Shown: piece after piece, positions 27,270 to 38,275 of the stretch
Layout of the letters: each line of letters opens with the position of its first letter
Numbering within the stretch: position 1 is the first letter of the stretch
Assembly: GCA_008973525.1 (NCBI GenBank)
Contig: WACJ01000249.1
Location: 310,001-374,000 of the forward strand
Reading direction: 5' to 3'
Length of the DNA stretch: 64,000 nt
Source of the DNA: Stenopsyche tienmushanensis
Lineage: Eukaryota; Arthropoda; Insecta; Trichoptera; Stenopsychidae
Notes under the pieces: generated by a model
What the model saw: the letters and a program-made list of their open reading frames with translations, nothing else
Database searches by the model: none
Told to the model about the DNA's origin: nothing
Made by a program: the position numbers and the translations under genes

Positions 27270-27810
27270 GACCCGACAACTAATGGATCAGTTTGATGAT
27301 GTTTATGTTTTACTATGTTTATTTTAAATTTCCAGTGATAGAAATATTTAAATGCTGCTTTTAGCGATCGTCGAAGATTTTCAACAATTAACTTATTATT
27401 CCGAAAGCTCGTATAATATGCAGTAGAGTGCAACGTTTGATGAAAATGGTGTTAGTAGATAATTTTATGAATTAGACCTTCAGTGCCAAACAGTATCGAA
27501 TGCTTTTTCGATGTCGAATAGTACCATAACGGTACTTATCTTCATGTTAAAGTTTCTAGAAACATATTCGGTCAGTCTGATTAACTGCTGGGTCATAGAG
27601 TAGTTTCTGCAAAAACCAAATTGCTCATCATTAATGATATTTATACTGAGTTCATCCAGTCCATTTAGAATAAAATAACAACAACAGTTTGATGTTATAC
27701 TTCTTCATCCAGCGGGCCATCTGGATGAATGGATCATATTGTAGCTTAAAATGGTACGAGATATTATTCTCTTAGCTAAAAAACAAATCAGTCGTATCTT
27801 AAAAGTCTGA
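27270..27810 (-). pseudogene. Jockey-type reverse transcriptase fragment
   Basis: Minus-strand reading gives an 'EQFGFCRNYSMTQQLIRLTEYV' stretch followed by MKISTVMVLFDIEKAFDTVWH. This is the conserved fingers/palm motif (first catalytic Asp within FDIEKAF) of jockey/CR1-type reverse transcriptases. Further on, LIVENLRRSLKAAFKYFYHW plus KFKIN resembles the later 'L...L...f..WkikiN..KT' block. The part between them, with the ADD motif, is missing. Internally deleted relic. Confidence 0.75.
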
Positions 27811-28826
27811 TGATGATGATTAAAAACGAATTTACTGTTTCAATTAATTAAATAATTTTCAATTTCTTCTATTGCGTGTTTTTAATTTGAGTGTAGGTTG
27901 AAGGCAATTACGATTGAATGATCACTAGAATTTATCAAAAAATCCTCGTGTGATATTAACAGACCAAGTATTATTTACTAAGTTATTTATGCTTAAATTG
28001 AAATCAAATATTTATTTCGTATGGACCGAAAAAAAAGTTCAGTCAATTTGTCTTGCAATCAGAAAGCAATTTGTATGTTTACGATCCTGCGATAATAGTA
28101 AAAAAAAAAGAAACAATTTAAGCCGAACTTTCACAAAATATAAGCTTTTAGCTTAACATATGTTGATGTAGACAAATATAAATCAATATAAAGTTTTACC
28201 GCTGGTGCTATTTAAAAACACTTTGACTGTCGTTCACGAGCTTGTATTGTTTAAGCTTATTAAAAATGATGGTAGATCCTTAAAATTACCAAGTCCAATG
28301 TGTACGTCAACACGTTGATGGAAAGTTTTGTCGTTAAATATTCAACGATAAACATTTTTGTTGTTTATGATTTTGTGTCTATTTATATCAAGCTTTTCGC
28401 CTGGGAAACAAAAAACGGGAAAAGTAAACAACAACACCCACGCCATAACTTTGATAGAAAAAGGTAAAGGTTAACTACAAGGAAGGCCTTATCTCAATAT
28501 GCACGAGTGCCTTTGTCGATATTAACATGAGCATCTGATTAATCTCCATTTCATGTTTTACAATCTATGTAAGTAGATTTAGATTCCCGTTTGAGTAAGA
28601 GATTACAAGGTTCCTTAAAAGAGAAATCTTAAATACATTATAGCATTTAAATACATTATCACAATAACTATCATATTTTTATTGTGGATATTGATTTCAT
28701 TTTAAAAATTTAATCATATCTCGTGCGGGTAAATTAGAAATGAAGATCTGAATTACATCATCATCCAAATATGGAGTAAATTTGCTATTAATACACAGTG
28801 ATTTTAGATTATATTCGCCATATAAA
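27811..28826. other. AT-rich spacer
   Basis: Nothing supported. Confidence 0.4.
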
Positions 28827-29273
28827 TTAATCATAGTAATCGTTGAATTCATGATCTCTTTTTGTACTTCTCGTATATGTTTGTATATGTATTAGGCTTT
28901 TTAAAATACTGAGTAAATTTTTCTTATCAAAAAATAAAAACAATAAATTGGTCTTCGGCGTACAGCACGAAGTCACATCATTACGAGGACTAACATATAT
29001 AAGTCTATGAGATTTGAGAAGCATTTTTCCTTTATGAGAATAAGCGGCAGGCATGTTCGGGCTGTGTGAGTGCGTGTCCCAGAATAATCGACCGCCAGGA
29101 GGACCCATTTTCCAGGATCCTCGTTCCAATGACACGCTCGCCCCGTAAACTTCTACGGTGGGCAATTGTTGGAGTGAGGGAAAAAACGACCCATTCACCA
29201 GCCCCTTATTAAATACATCCGTCTCTACGCGAAGGCATCCAGGGGGATGCCATTGGCACCAGTGATAACACAT
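28827..29273 (-). CDS. Unrecognised ORF in a GC-richer patch
   Basis: A 148-codon minus-strand frame. Its first about 95 codons (29273-28990) lie in a distinctly GC-richer block with balanced codon use and a Gly/Pro/Ser-rich product (KMGPPGGRLFW, HSHSPNMPAA). The last third is AT-rich and looks like read-through. The initial Met is not supported by context, so the block may be one exon of something larger, a regulatory island or an old insertion. No domain is recognised. Low confidence that this is a gene. Confidence 0.2.
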   Translation of the reverse strand: MCYHWCQWHPPGCLRVETDVFNKGLVNGSFFPSLQQLPTVEVYGASVSLERGSWKMGPPGGRLFWDTHSHSPNMPAAYSHKGKMLLKSHRLIYVSPRNDVTSCCTPKTNLLFLFFDKKNLLSILKSLIHIQTYTRSTKRDHEFNDYYD

Positions 29274-29876
29274 GCCATCCTTACTCTTTTGTACTTACTT
29301 AAACTAATGACAACAGCTATTCCGCCGGCACTTATGTTGACTCAACTTTCAGAGGACTCTGCAGGATCTTATCGCCGAAGAAAATGGCTCATCAAAATCG
29401 CACCTGAACACGTCAAACCTATTTCAGAAAGTTTCCTTGGATCATTAAAATCATAATTTCAATCGTCAAATATTTTATACCAATATATTCGAAAGATCAA
29501 TATTTTCCGAACTTAGCTACCAACATTTTTTTTGTAATAACCTTCGATATCCACAGAAAGAACAGTCGTAGAAAAAATACTCCTTTCTTGCATCATTCCG
29601 TATTATATTTGAAGTTTCCACTTATCACATCGACCAGATGTGTGTTAACGACCTTTTTTCGCTCTTTATATGGAACGTTACATGGACTAATAGGGAAGAA
29701 AAAACGAGGGGGTGATTGAACGACTGGTGCTGAATTAGGGTCTCAAATGACTTGAAGCGATTCGATTACGGTAAATTATATACTTATTTATTTAATAAGC
29801 AACAAACTATAAATATAATCAGTGCAATAAATATCTGATTAATGAGTCATTTTGCATTTTTTAAAAAATGTGTATA

Positions 29877-30800
29877 CACTCAAACCTCTTTTTGTGCGAT
29901 TTCGAAGTTATGCGCTTTTTTAAAGGCATTTTTTTTCTTTTACGTACGTATCGAGATATTTTGGATAAAATAGGAAATAAATTATCAACACTAACCGAAA
30001 TTTTCAAAAAAAATTATAATTTGGGACTGTGTAAATAATATTGCATCTACCATCACTGAATTACGACCACATCCTTTATTCTGGTTTAGATTTTTGAAAA
30101 TACATTCTTCAAAGAAATTTCCAAAATTCCAACTACTTAAAGAGTTATATCTATTTTAGTGACGTGTGAACTTGGCCTGTCCTACCGTAATGAAATATTT
30201 TAACATATTTTTTTCGAAACTACTTTTTTCAACACGGTTGACATCATATCTCAAGTTTTAATCAATGAATGTACTTCAAACAGGATACGAACCTTTTATA
30301 TATAACCCTCTATCACTACTACCAGATTTATGTCAAAAAAATTTTTTTTACTATTTAAAAAAATTAAAACTGACAAAATAAGGTCAAAAAATGACTTGAC
30401 TGAATTTTATTTAAACAGTCGTCATTTTGTGATATATTTTTATTGACATCTTACTAATTATGAATTATATTGTTGGAAAGAGAAAATCTACACAGGGGTA
30501 TACCATTCCTTCCTAAGAAGAGAGCGATTTTGAGTCATATCGAAAATTATCATACAGCGATGATAGTTTGTAATTAAAATAATTAGTATTTCTCTAGTAG
30601 ATGTCAGACATCCTTAAAATTTTTCCTGCTTTTTTGTTAACTTTTTTTATGCGATTTTGGATATGTTATATATAGCTGTTTCAAAGTTATGCGGTTTTTT
30701 TAAATCCATGGAACGCATCTTCACTTTTTCTATGTAAGTCATAGCTTTTTTTGTGCGATTTTCAGCGGAACGCATCTATCGCACAAAAAAGGTTTAAGTG
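29877..30800. mobile_element. Pogo/Tc1-like TIR element (non-autonomous)
   Basis: The left end CACTCAAACCTCTTTTTGTG and the inverted right end CACTTAAACCTTTTTTGTGC (both continuing into GCGAT) form terminal repeats flanked by TA (29875-29876 and 30801-30802). Subterminal repeats of 'TTTTTGTGCGATTTT' and 'TTATGCG' are present near both ends (for example 30650-30770). No transposase frame is readable. Length 924 bp. Confidence 0.75.
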
Positions 30801-32371
30801 TATATAATTTATTTACGCTATTTAAAAACAGTCTGGCAACGATCATAAGGAACACGGCCTCCATATAATATGAAGATCAGTCCATGGATCAAATATGCGA
30901 GATCGTGCTTTCAAACTTCTAATATATGGTCAGCTTTAAACGACCGAAAGAAATGATGTAAATATTAATAGAAACTACCTTCTTATAATGTAAAATTCTT
31001 AACCAACAATATTTGAATTTACGATTATTATAGGAGAGGGAAGACTGACGATAATCATATCGAGGGTAATTGGAAATTTCTGTAAACAGAAGAGACTGAT
31101 AGACCTATTTGGTGGAAACTTGGTATAGATAGAAATGAAAGAGTTTTTAAGCGTTTTAAATTCTTCTATTGAAATTAGAACTTAACGTAAATTTTTTTTG
31201 TCAATATAAAGATTTTTTAGCCAAAACGAAATAATCAAAAATATCATCATAAATCATGAATATAATAATACTTTAGAAAATTCCAAAAATGACATTATTT
31301 CGCTAAATCTGATTTAGTATTAATTTGTAATGCTTTTGATCGTCATTGTTTCGATAAACATTTTGCATGGCTTGTATTTAAAATCATTTCATAAATCTAC
31401 TATAACTATGCTAAAACTTAGTACAAGTTCAGTCACAGTGATTAAATATGATTTGTAACAACACAATATTAATCACGGTATTTGAATGTGATTAGTCACG
31501 AAAAAAATATCAGCAATTCTTAATAATGTAATAAAATTCAGCGTGTAATATCACAAATAATGAACGATATGATTTGGAATTATATTGTAAGATACTTATT
31601 TTCTAAAACTAACAAACAAACAATGCTTGAAGGACTAATAAGAGATTAAATCTGTTGTATTGATGATGTTTTATTTTACTTATTCGTGTTTATGTTATGA
31701 ATCGAGTCTGATACGATATTTCAGACACGTTTCATATTTTTGTTCGTTGAAATCGAATATCGCTGATTATATAAAATAAGAAGTTATTGAGCTATATTTT
31801 GACTTATATAAACTCGCATTCAGAATAACATCATTTTGGTAATCAACTCGGATAACAATTGCAAGAATAGAGCCCATTAAGGGAGACGAAGCACTCGGCG
31901 CCTTTGTAAGACGTTTTAAAGTTTAAAAAATGAGACGACCCTCATTTAAAATACACTACTCTTAGCCTGGTAGTTATACAACAAGCATGTACACAAAGGT
32001 TCTGGTGAAGTCATTTTCTTTTCCCATTGTGCTGTTGTAGTGTCGCAAAAGTCGCGAAAAGTAGCGGAACGTTGTATCCAGAGTTTCGCATTGTTATGTG
32101 AAATATTTTATGAAAAGGGGTAAAATTGCTTTATGCAATTAAAGTCCATTGTTGGCAGAAGTAACTGGTGTTTAATTTAGTTTGGGCCGGTGTTGTCACG
32201 TTCACGTTATCCTGAACCCATTGTGAGCACATTCTGGAGCTTCCCGGAAGACGTACCGTGGAAAAGTCAGAAAAATGCGGCGTAGGTGTACACTTTAATG
32301 AAATACAAATTGCGGTTGACAGACCAGAAATACCACAAATTTCATGTGGCAAATGTGGTTAGTGCTTAATG
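30801..32371. other. AT-rich stretch, no gene
   Basis: Nothing firmly supported. 32131-32352 is more GC-balanced and open on the minus strand for 73 codons, but without a known motif. Confidence 0.4.
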
Positions 32372-33460
32372 CAGTGGCTTTCAACCTTTATGCTACTACC
32401 CCTCCCTTTTTTAAAAAGATCAAATCAAAAATCTTTTCTAAATCATATACTTACATATATATTTATTTTATATTAAAATGGTTGTAATTATTTAAGCCAA
32501 TTATATCTATCATATCAAAATTTAATTCAAAAGTTGTAGTTTATTAGTCCAGAGTTTAACAAATCCTGAGAGAAATGTGGATCTCTTTTTCAATTACTAC
32601 TTAAGTTTAATTTTGCTTTATTTTATTGGACAATTGGATGTAATTATGATCCCCATTGATTTATCCAAACTGCTCTATTTTTCAAAAAAATTCAACAAAT
32701 TAACAAGTAACGTTCCTATTTGTTCTTTGAGTTCAAACATCCTTTCAATCACTTTTGCATAAAATAGCCAGCGAACTTCCCAATAATTCAGAAGTGCGGT
32801 ATAATTAGCTTCCATATCTACACACCGCTTTTGCAAATAGTCCTAGCTCTCAAAGGAATAGCCTTAACGTAGTTATATATTTTTTAACTTGTATAAAAAT
32901 ATTAGTAAGTTCATCACTCATATTTTTTGATATTAAAGCTAGTATATGAAGCATACAGTGTACCCAGATATCATGTGCTGCTTCCTTTTAACTAATGCTT
33001 TGAAGTCTTGCTTTGTGTCGGGACATTGAGTGAGTTGCCTCAGTATACAGTCCAATGCAAATATTCCGCGATGTTTTCTTCAAAAAATTGTCCAACTGGA
33101 ATTTGTCGCAATTCTTTTGCATATGGTTCGCCGAACATTATTCAAACCATATCAATAGTTGTTGGTAAATTTTCTTGGTTTACCTAATAGAGTTTCTATT
33201 ATTGTATGTAGTTTCTTACATTCTATGAATCGGTAAGAGATATTACGAAGGCAATAATGGATTTGGTGAAACATAACGTATTTATCCAATGTCTTATTTG
33301 TTTGAGACATCGATTTTTCCGATGGTTTCTTTAGATTTTTTAGGACTAACCGTATATGAAGTATCTTATTTTTCTAAGTAGTTTCCCTTAATTATCGCAA
33401 AAAAATCCATCGAATAGAAAACTTCTTTATCCCCATCACTTTAAAAAGAAAAAAAATCAA
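32372..33460 (-). mobile_element. hAT transposon relic (ZBED/SCAND3-like transposase)
   Basis: The left edge CAGTGGCTTTCAACCTTT at 32372 is a typical end of hAT (Charlie/ZBED5-type) elements. On the minus strand, at about 32820-32690, the frames give a 'NYWEVRWLFYAKVIERMFELKEQI' stretch, matching the conserved 'tevRWLsrGkvL.RlfeLr.e' block of hAT transposases. Farther upstream (33300-33100) a 'SQTNKTLDKYVMFHQIHY' stretch may be part of the same protein. Many stops and frame changes are present. The inverted other end was not found. Confidence 0.6.
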
Positions 33461-34118
33461 TATTGCTAGATCTTTCATCTTACAATATAAATTTTATTTT
33501 ATTATATAAGTGAAGCCGTTGAAAATTGTGGACTTTCGCTATGAAATTTATTATCGTCAATAACATAATCGAGCTTACAAATTTTCTTGGGGCGCAGGGT
33601 TATAAATGTCAGTCGAGGGTGTAAAATTTATTTTTTCATGGAGCTCTCCCCATGCACATATTCATGCTAAATTTATTACCACAATTTATTTCGCGGGCTA
33701 AATCCTATTTATTGTCAGCCCGCTGATCAAATAAAATAGTGGAGAATAATGGGGACGTGTCTTGTACCGGTATCCCGGAGCAGGATGCGCACTTTAATAA
33801 ATGCATCATCATATTAAACTGCCTTTGGCAACAAAAAGCGATGAATAACCGTGAGCTCAAAAGCCTTTGGGATGAAGGATGCTGTTGGCTTATGTTAAAT
33901 TTGAAAGATTCAAGACACCCCCATTGGAAACGTGTTTCACTATACGCCAACGCCTCAAAGGGAATATTCTTTGGCGCTCCCTTCATTAATATGTTTTTAA
34001 AATAATACGAAGTGAGCAAAATAACCCGTTGATGATACTATTTTAACATAATATATAAGGCCATTACCCTAAGAGTAAAATCGATAGAATTTTCTAAAAT
34101 CCTATCCAATTCATGTAA
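33461..34118. other. Spacer with an unrecognised open block
   Basis: 33705-34019 is open for about 100 codons on the minus strand and 88 on the plus strand, in a GC-balanced patch. Neither reading shows a known domain, and I cannot choose a strand. Not called as a gene. Confidence 0.3.
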
Positions 34119-34400
34119 CCCTTTGCACTCTGAGCCATCCTGAACATTACTTACCAGTCACTCGATGCGACTTTGTCACAAAAACGTGCATTTACGAACC
34201 CTCATATTATATAGAATATTTTTGGAACAATGTTTAAAGATATTATAATGATATTAGACTTATATGAATTAGTAGATATATATTTACTAAAAAATCATTT
34301 TTTTTTCTTATAATTTTGTACAGTATGATAAACTTTAATACACCCCCAAATATGCATTACGGGCTGATTTGTGCACGCTTGATAATAATAAGTAGTTTGA
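34119..34400. repeat. piggyBac-like repeat, partial copy
   Basis: It starts TAACCCTTTGCACTCTGAGC and is collinear with 35712-35970 for about 270 bases: ATCCTG(A/G)AC, TATTATATA, TATTATAATGATATT, ATATATTT, TTTCTTATAAT and GGGCTGATTTG(T/G)GCACG. The right end is missing or diverged. Confidence 0.6.
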
Positions 34401-34849
34401 AGTCTTCCACCTAATGTTTTTTTCTGTCAGAACAAACAATACAGCCCCGTTTTCTTTCTTCCATATCAAACTTGTAATGTATCATTTGTGTTTACTTCTT
34501 TCTTCTCAGGTGCGGTAAATTATGTAAGAGTTTATAATACACACTTCCAACCCCCAAAAAAATAACTTTCTCCACCATTTCAATAACTTTCGCAGAAAAC
34601 AATAAGTCGAAGCGTATTGATCTGCGTGATCCACGTCAACCATGTTTATTATATAATCTAAAACCATTTTAGACTTCCATTTTAGATCATCGACTAAGGT
34701 AATATTCTACAGGTAGATTGCATTTCTGTATTGTAGTAGGAATTTAGCAGTGTGACGATTCTCTTGTCTTTCCAAGTGGATATCTCACCTTCTCTTCTAA
34801 CATAAAACCCGCTGATATTTTTTAAATTTATTTTAGTAATTGTACTGTT

Positions 34850-35345
34850 GCATACGAGGGGGCGCCGCGCTTCGCGAGCCCCCAACGCAGCACCAACGCC
34901 GCTGCCGCCACGGCTGCCAACCGCCGCGGCGTATCTCGGACGGCCCAGACGGCCGCGCCGCGGGCGCAAGGCGCCGGCCGCAGCGCCGGCCGCCGGAGCC
35001 CGAACAGCGGCGGACGCGCCCCCTAACTAGGCGAGGGGGCGCAGAGTTCTTTGATCCGCTGGATCGACGACGGCTGTCAGGCTGTCGAGCGGCGACGAGG
35101 GGAAAACTCCATGACGGGATATGAGGATAATGAATGAAAGTCTTCAATTATTAAACACGACTTCGAAGATTGCGAGGCACGTGGCCTCCATGCGGGGCGA
35201 TGCGTGCGGGCCAAAATGTCCGTCGACCGCCTCCCAAGGCTACAACTTCGATAAGACTTTTTGGTTGCCCGCCTAACGGTTAGTCCGCGGCGGGTCTTAA
35301 AAGCAAAAAGTATGGCCAGCTTAAGGCCGACCAAACTGTCGACGA
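34850..35345. other. Strongly GC-rich island of unknown nature
   Basis: A sharp block of very GC-rich sequence (densest at about 34855-35040) in a genome that is otherwise AT-rich. Open frames occur in almost all registers, which is what high GC content alone gives. None shows a known domain; the Ala/Arg/Pro/Gly-rich products look like composition artefacts. I compared it with remembered landmarks of 18S, 5.8S and 28S rRNA and saw no match. Possibilities are an rDNA spacer piece, a CpG-island promoter, the 5' part of a retroelement or foreign DNA. The less GC-rich tail (35100-35345) has inverted bits around CCGCCTAACGGTTAGTCCGC. Confidence 0.4.
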
Positions 35346-35710
35346 CAGAACATTTTGGTCCACGCAACAGTACCATATTTTGATTTGATTTTTGTGCCAT
35401 TTCAACAGAAAAAATCAGTGAAACATTTATTTCTCAAAAAGTTGTGCTGGAATAAGTTGATTCTCTGTAATCTCTGTAAAATTTGTGCATGTGTGCGTTT
35501 GTGGAAACGTACGAAAAATAAAAATGATAAGCTAAATACATAATGTTATTTAAATTGCGTATACTCTTAAATCACTTGAAATGGTTTCACACAATAATAC
35601 AAAATAATTCATCATCAGATTCTTTAAAGTAATTAAGTAATGCCCTTTTAGACTGTTGCCTGGGCGGAGAATACATAGAGGCGAGAATTTTTATATTTGT
35701 TGGCGGACCC

Positions 35711-36284
35711 TTAACCCTTTGCACTCCGAACCATCCTGGACGTTACCTACCAGCAACTCCGCGCCACATATTATATAATATAGTTTTGAAACCATGTAAG
35801 GTATTATAATGATATTGGACTTAAATGAATTCGTAGACATCGAGAAATATATATTTGCGTAAAAAACCAATATTTTATTTCTTATAATGGTAACCAGTAT
35901 GAAAAACTTTGAAGCACTCCCCAATATGGATTGCAAGCTGATTTGGGCACGATTGACAATAATAAGTACAGTCGATCCCCATATAACGCCAGAAAAGGGA
36001 CCAGTGTAAGATGACTAAAAAAAATCTGTTTTAATAGATCTCCAGACTTTTTTTGTATGACATACCAACAACTCTAGGGTATATTTTTGAAAATTCACAA
36101 CAAAATGATATGTTTTAGAAATAATTTTTAAAAAAAAAAATGGATGAGGTTTCATACAGGTTGTTGTGAAACTAATATAACATGTTTATACCTGCCGCCG
36201 GGTGACCCAAGATGTTTGTTTACGCAAACAATGCAACTATAAAAAATGGCGACTCATTGTCGCCTCTGGAGTTCAAAGGGTTAA
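35711..36284. mobile_element. piggyBac-like MITE with TTAA duplications
   Basis: TTAA at 35711-35714 and 36281-36284 flank inverted ends CCCTTTGCACTCCGAACC (left) and CCCTTTGAACTCCAGAGGC (right, read inward). TTAA target sites and CCC-starting ends are the signature of the piggyBac superfamily. The 566-bp body has no transposase frame. Its left 260 bases match the repeat at 34119. Around 35967 there is a second, pogo-like end motif (ACAGTCGATCCCCATATAACG), which suggests a nested fragment. Confidence 0.75.
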
Positions 36285-36422
36285 ATGTAGCTTCATGTCT
36301 AATATTTCGTAAAAACGCATCATGCGCATTGTGTTCAAGTAACGGTAACTTAGAACAATTGCGCACCGAGATAAGCAGTGGACCTTCAGCCCCGCTTTCG
36401 AAATAAGACAATGAGGATGGAA

Positions 36423-36885
36423 TGTGGCTGGGGACGTCGTCATTCTGCAATGTTGCAGAAGCCAGTTTTCTACCCCAAATGCGCTATTGCCGAGGCAACC
36501 AGCAACTTCTGCCGGTCTCCCACCACCAGCTTCCGATGGCTGGTATATAAGGTGTCCGCACCCTTACTGGGGCCTCTTTTCTTCTTGCTCTTTGCTTCTG
36601 GTGATTTGGACTCCGAACGAGAGAGATCTCCTGGAGCAGCGCTGGACTCTTGGGTTGCGAAATCCAAGATTCTCGACGTCGACTTCAGCGCTTAAGGCAA
36701 TCGCGTAGTGGGTGCCGCTGTTATCCTACCTGCCACTCTCGCGCCTGTCACCGTGCACAAGCATACCTGCCGCCCTTTGTTTGCTCGCAGTTTGCCACCG
36801 CTTCTCAATCTGTGGGTAAAATAAATGCGTTGTGGCGTACACGCGGATTTTCTTTGAACTCCTGCGGCTCTCTTCATTTCGGACA
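36423..36885 (+). repeat. Probable 5' LTR of a retrotransposon
   Basis: A GC-balanced block starting TGTGGCTGGGG and ending GGACA (TG...CA) just before the gag gene. It contains a TATA box (GGTATATAAGG, about 36541-36551) and a poly(A) signal (AATAAA near 36820) in the order expected for U3-R-U5. A possible primer-binding site, TGGCACTGAATCG, starts near 36890. The exact edges are an estimate because the second LTR is absent from the window. Confidence 0.5.
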
Positions 36886-37008
36886 CTCTTGGCACTGAAT
36901 CGAATAATCCTGACGAAAACCGTTGACTGAGAAACCGAAATACTGACGAGGAAGACCGCTGCAACAGAAGGAGCTTCAGCAGCCGCACGAACGGAAGGAC
37001 CAACAGCC

Positions 37009-37990
37009 ATGGACGCGGCCCCATCAGCCCCACCACGGGCGAGGACGGACGAGGAAATAATCGCGTTGATATTAAGAATGTACAAGAACATGGAGCAGAA
37101 GCTAAATGCAACACCGGCCTACGTGACCTTCAACGGAAGCGGCAACGTCGAAACCTACATAGAAGGTTTTCGTTCCTTTCTGGAGCTAAGCGGAGACACC
37201 CAAGTCATGACTCAATTTCGAGAGTCGCTGAGGGACGATGCCCTGAGCTTCATGCTGACTCAACCAGAGTACCACGGTGATGATCTCGAGGCCGCGTTCG
37301 CCCGGCTTCGGAAGCGCTACGGAACAAAGAAGAATCCAATGAAGACGCTTCGCGGGATCATAGCGAAGCCTTTCAGCGCGCGGGATGACGTGCGTAAGAA
37401 GTGCTTGGAATTCGGGGACGCCTTTGAACTCGCGTTCCCACATGAATTCCGCGACAAAGAAGAGCTGAAGATAATGATCCTAAACAATCTGACGAACAAC
37501 GGATTGGGACGCGTCAACGACCCCCCGAGGACGTTCGAGGATGCCATCGACCGTGCTGAGGACAATCAGCAGGAAGAACGGACGAAGAGGAGACAAGCGC
37601 CGCGAATCGCCAGCGTCGGAACCGCATACCGCGACCTCCGCGCCGGCGCTGATCGCCGCCCAATCGCCACCCCCTCAGCAGCAATATGCATCGGAAGCGA
37701 GTGGCAAAGTTCGTCAAATGCCGGACTGTTCTCGATGCGGTGGAAGAGGACATGTCGCTGAATATTGCAGTACTCCAGCGCAGCGGCCACGATACTTCCA
37801 GCCCCAACATGGGGGCGGGAAGAAGAAGAAAAGGATTCGCGCACTCAGCGAAGGCGCCCGAGGGAAGCGCCCCCGCTCAATGAGGAGTTCATCGTCGGCT
37901 CGCATCACGAAAAAGATAAACACTTTTTCGCGGGTGGTCCTGATCGATACAGGTGCCACTCTTAGCTCAAGCGGATTGTCTAACCCATCA
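37009..37990 (+). pseudogene. LTR retrotransposon gag plus start of protease, truncated
   Basis: The first frame (37009-about 37690) encodes a retrotransposon capsid-type gag: YVTFNGSGNVETYIEGF, LRDDALSFML and then FARLRKRYGTKKNP are typical of the Gypsy-type gag helical domain. A +1-type frame change at about 37590-37690 leads into the frame of 37541-38026. That frame holds a zinc knuckle (C-x2-C-x4-H-x4-C, CSRCGGRGHVAEYC, 37727-37768) and the aspartic protease active site VLIDTGATLS (37934-37960). The element breaks off soon after, at about 37980; reverse transcriptase, integrase and the 3' LTR are missing. The zinc knuckle and the DTG motif are intact, so the insertion may be fairly young. 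Confidence 0.8.
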
Positions 37991-38275
37991 GATGCGATTT
38001 GTTCACAAATCTTTCCCACGTCGTAGTTCTCAAGTGCAACATTCAGATACATTCCACACCTTATATAATAATTGGATATAGGATGATGTTTTTATCATAT
38101 AATTCATATAATGTGTATATTTCACACGAACTTTCTTACAATATTTGGTTGATGTGTATGGTTATTGAGAGATATTAAGCTATAAAAAATAGGCAACTGT
38201 TCACAATTATTTAATTTATTTGATGTAATACAATCTTCATTTTTCTTATATTATTTACATTGTTGATATATTTAT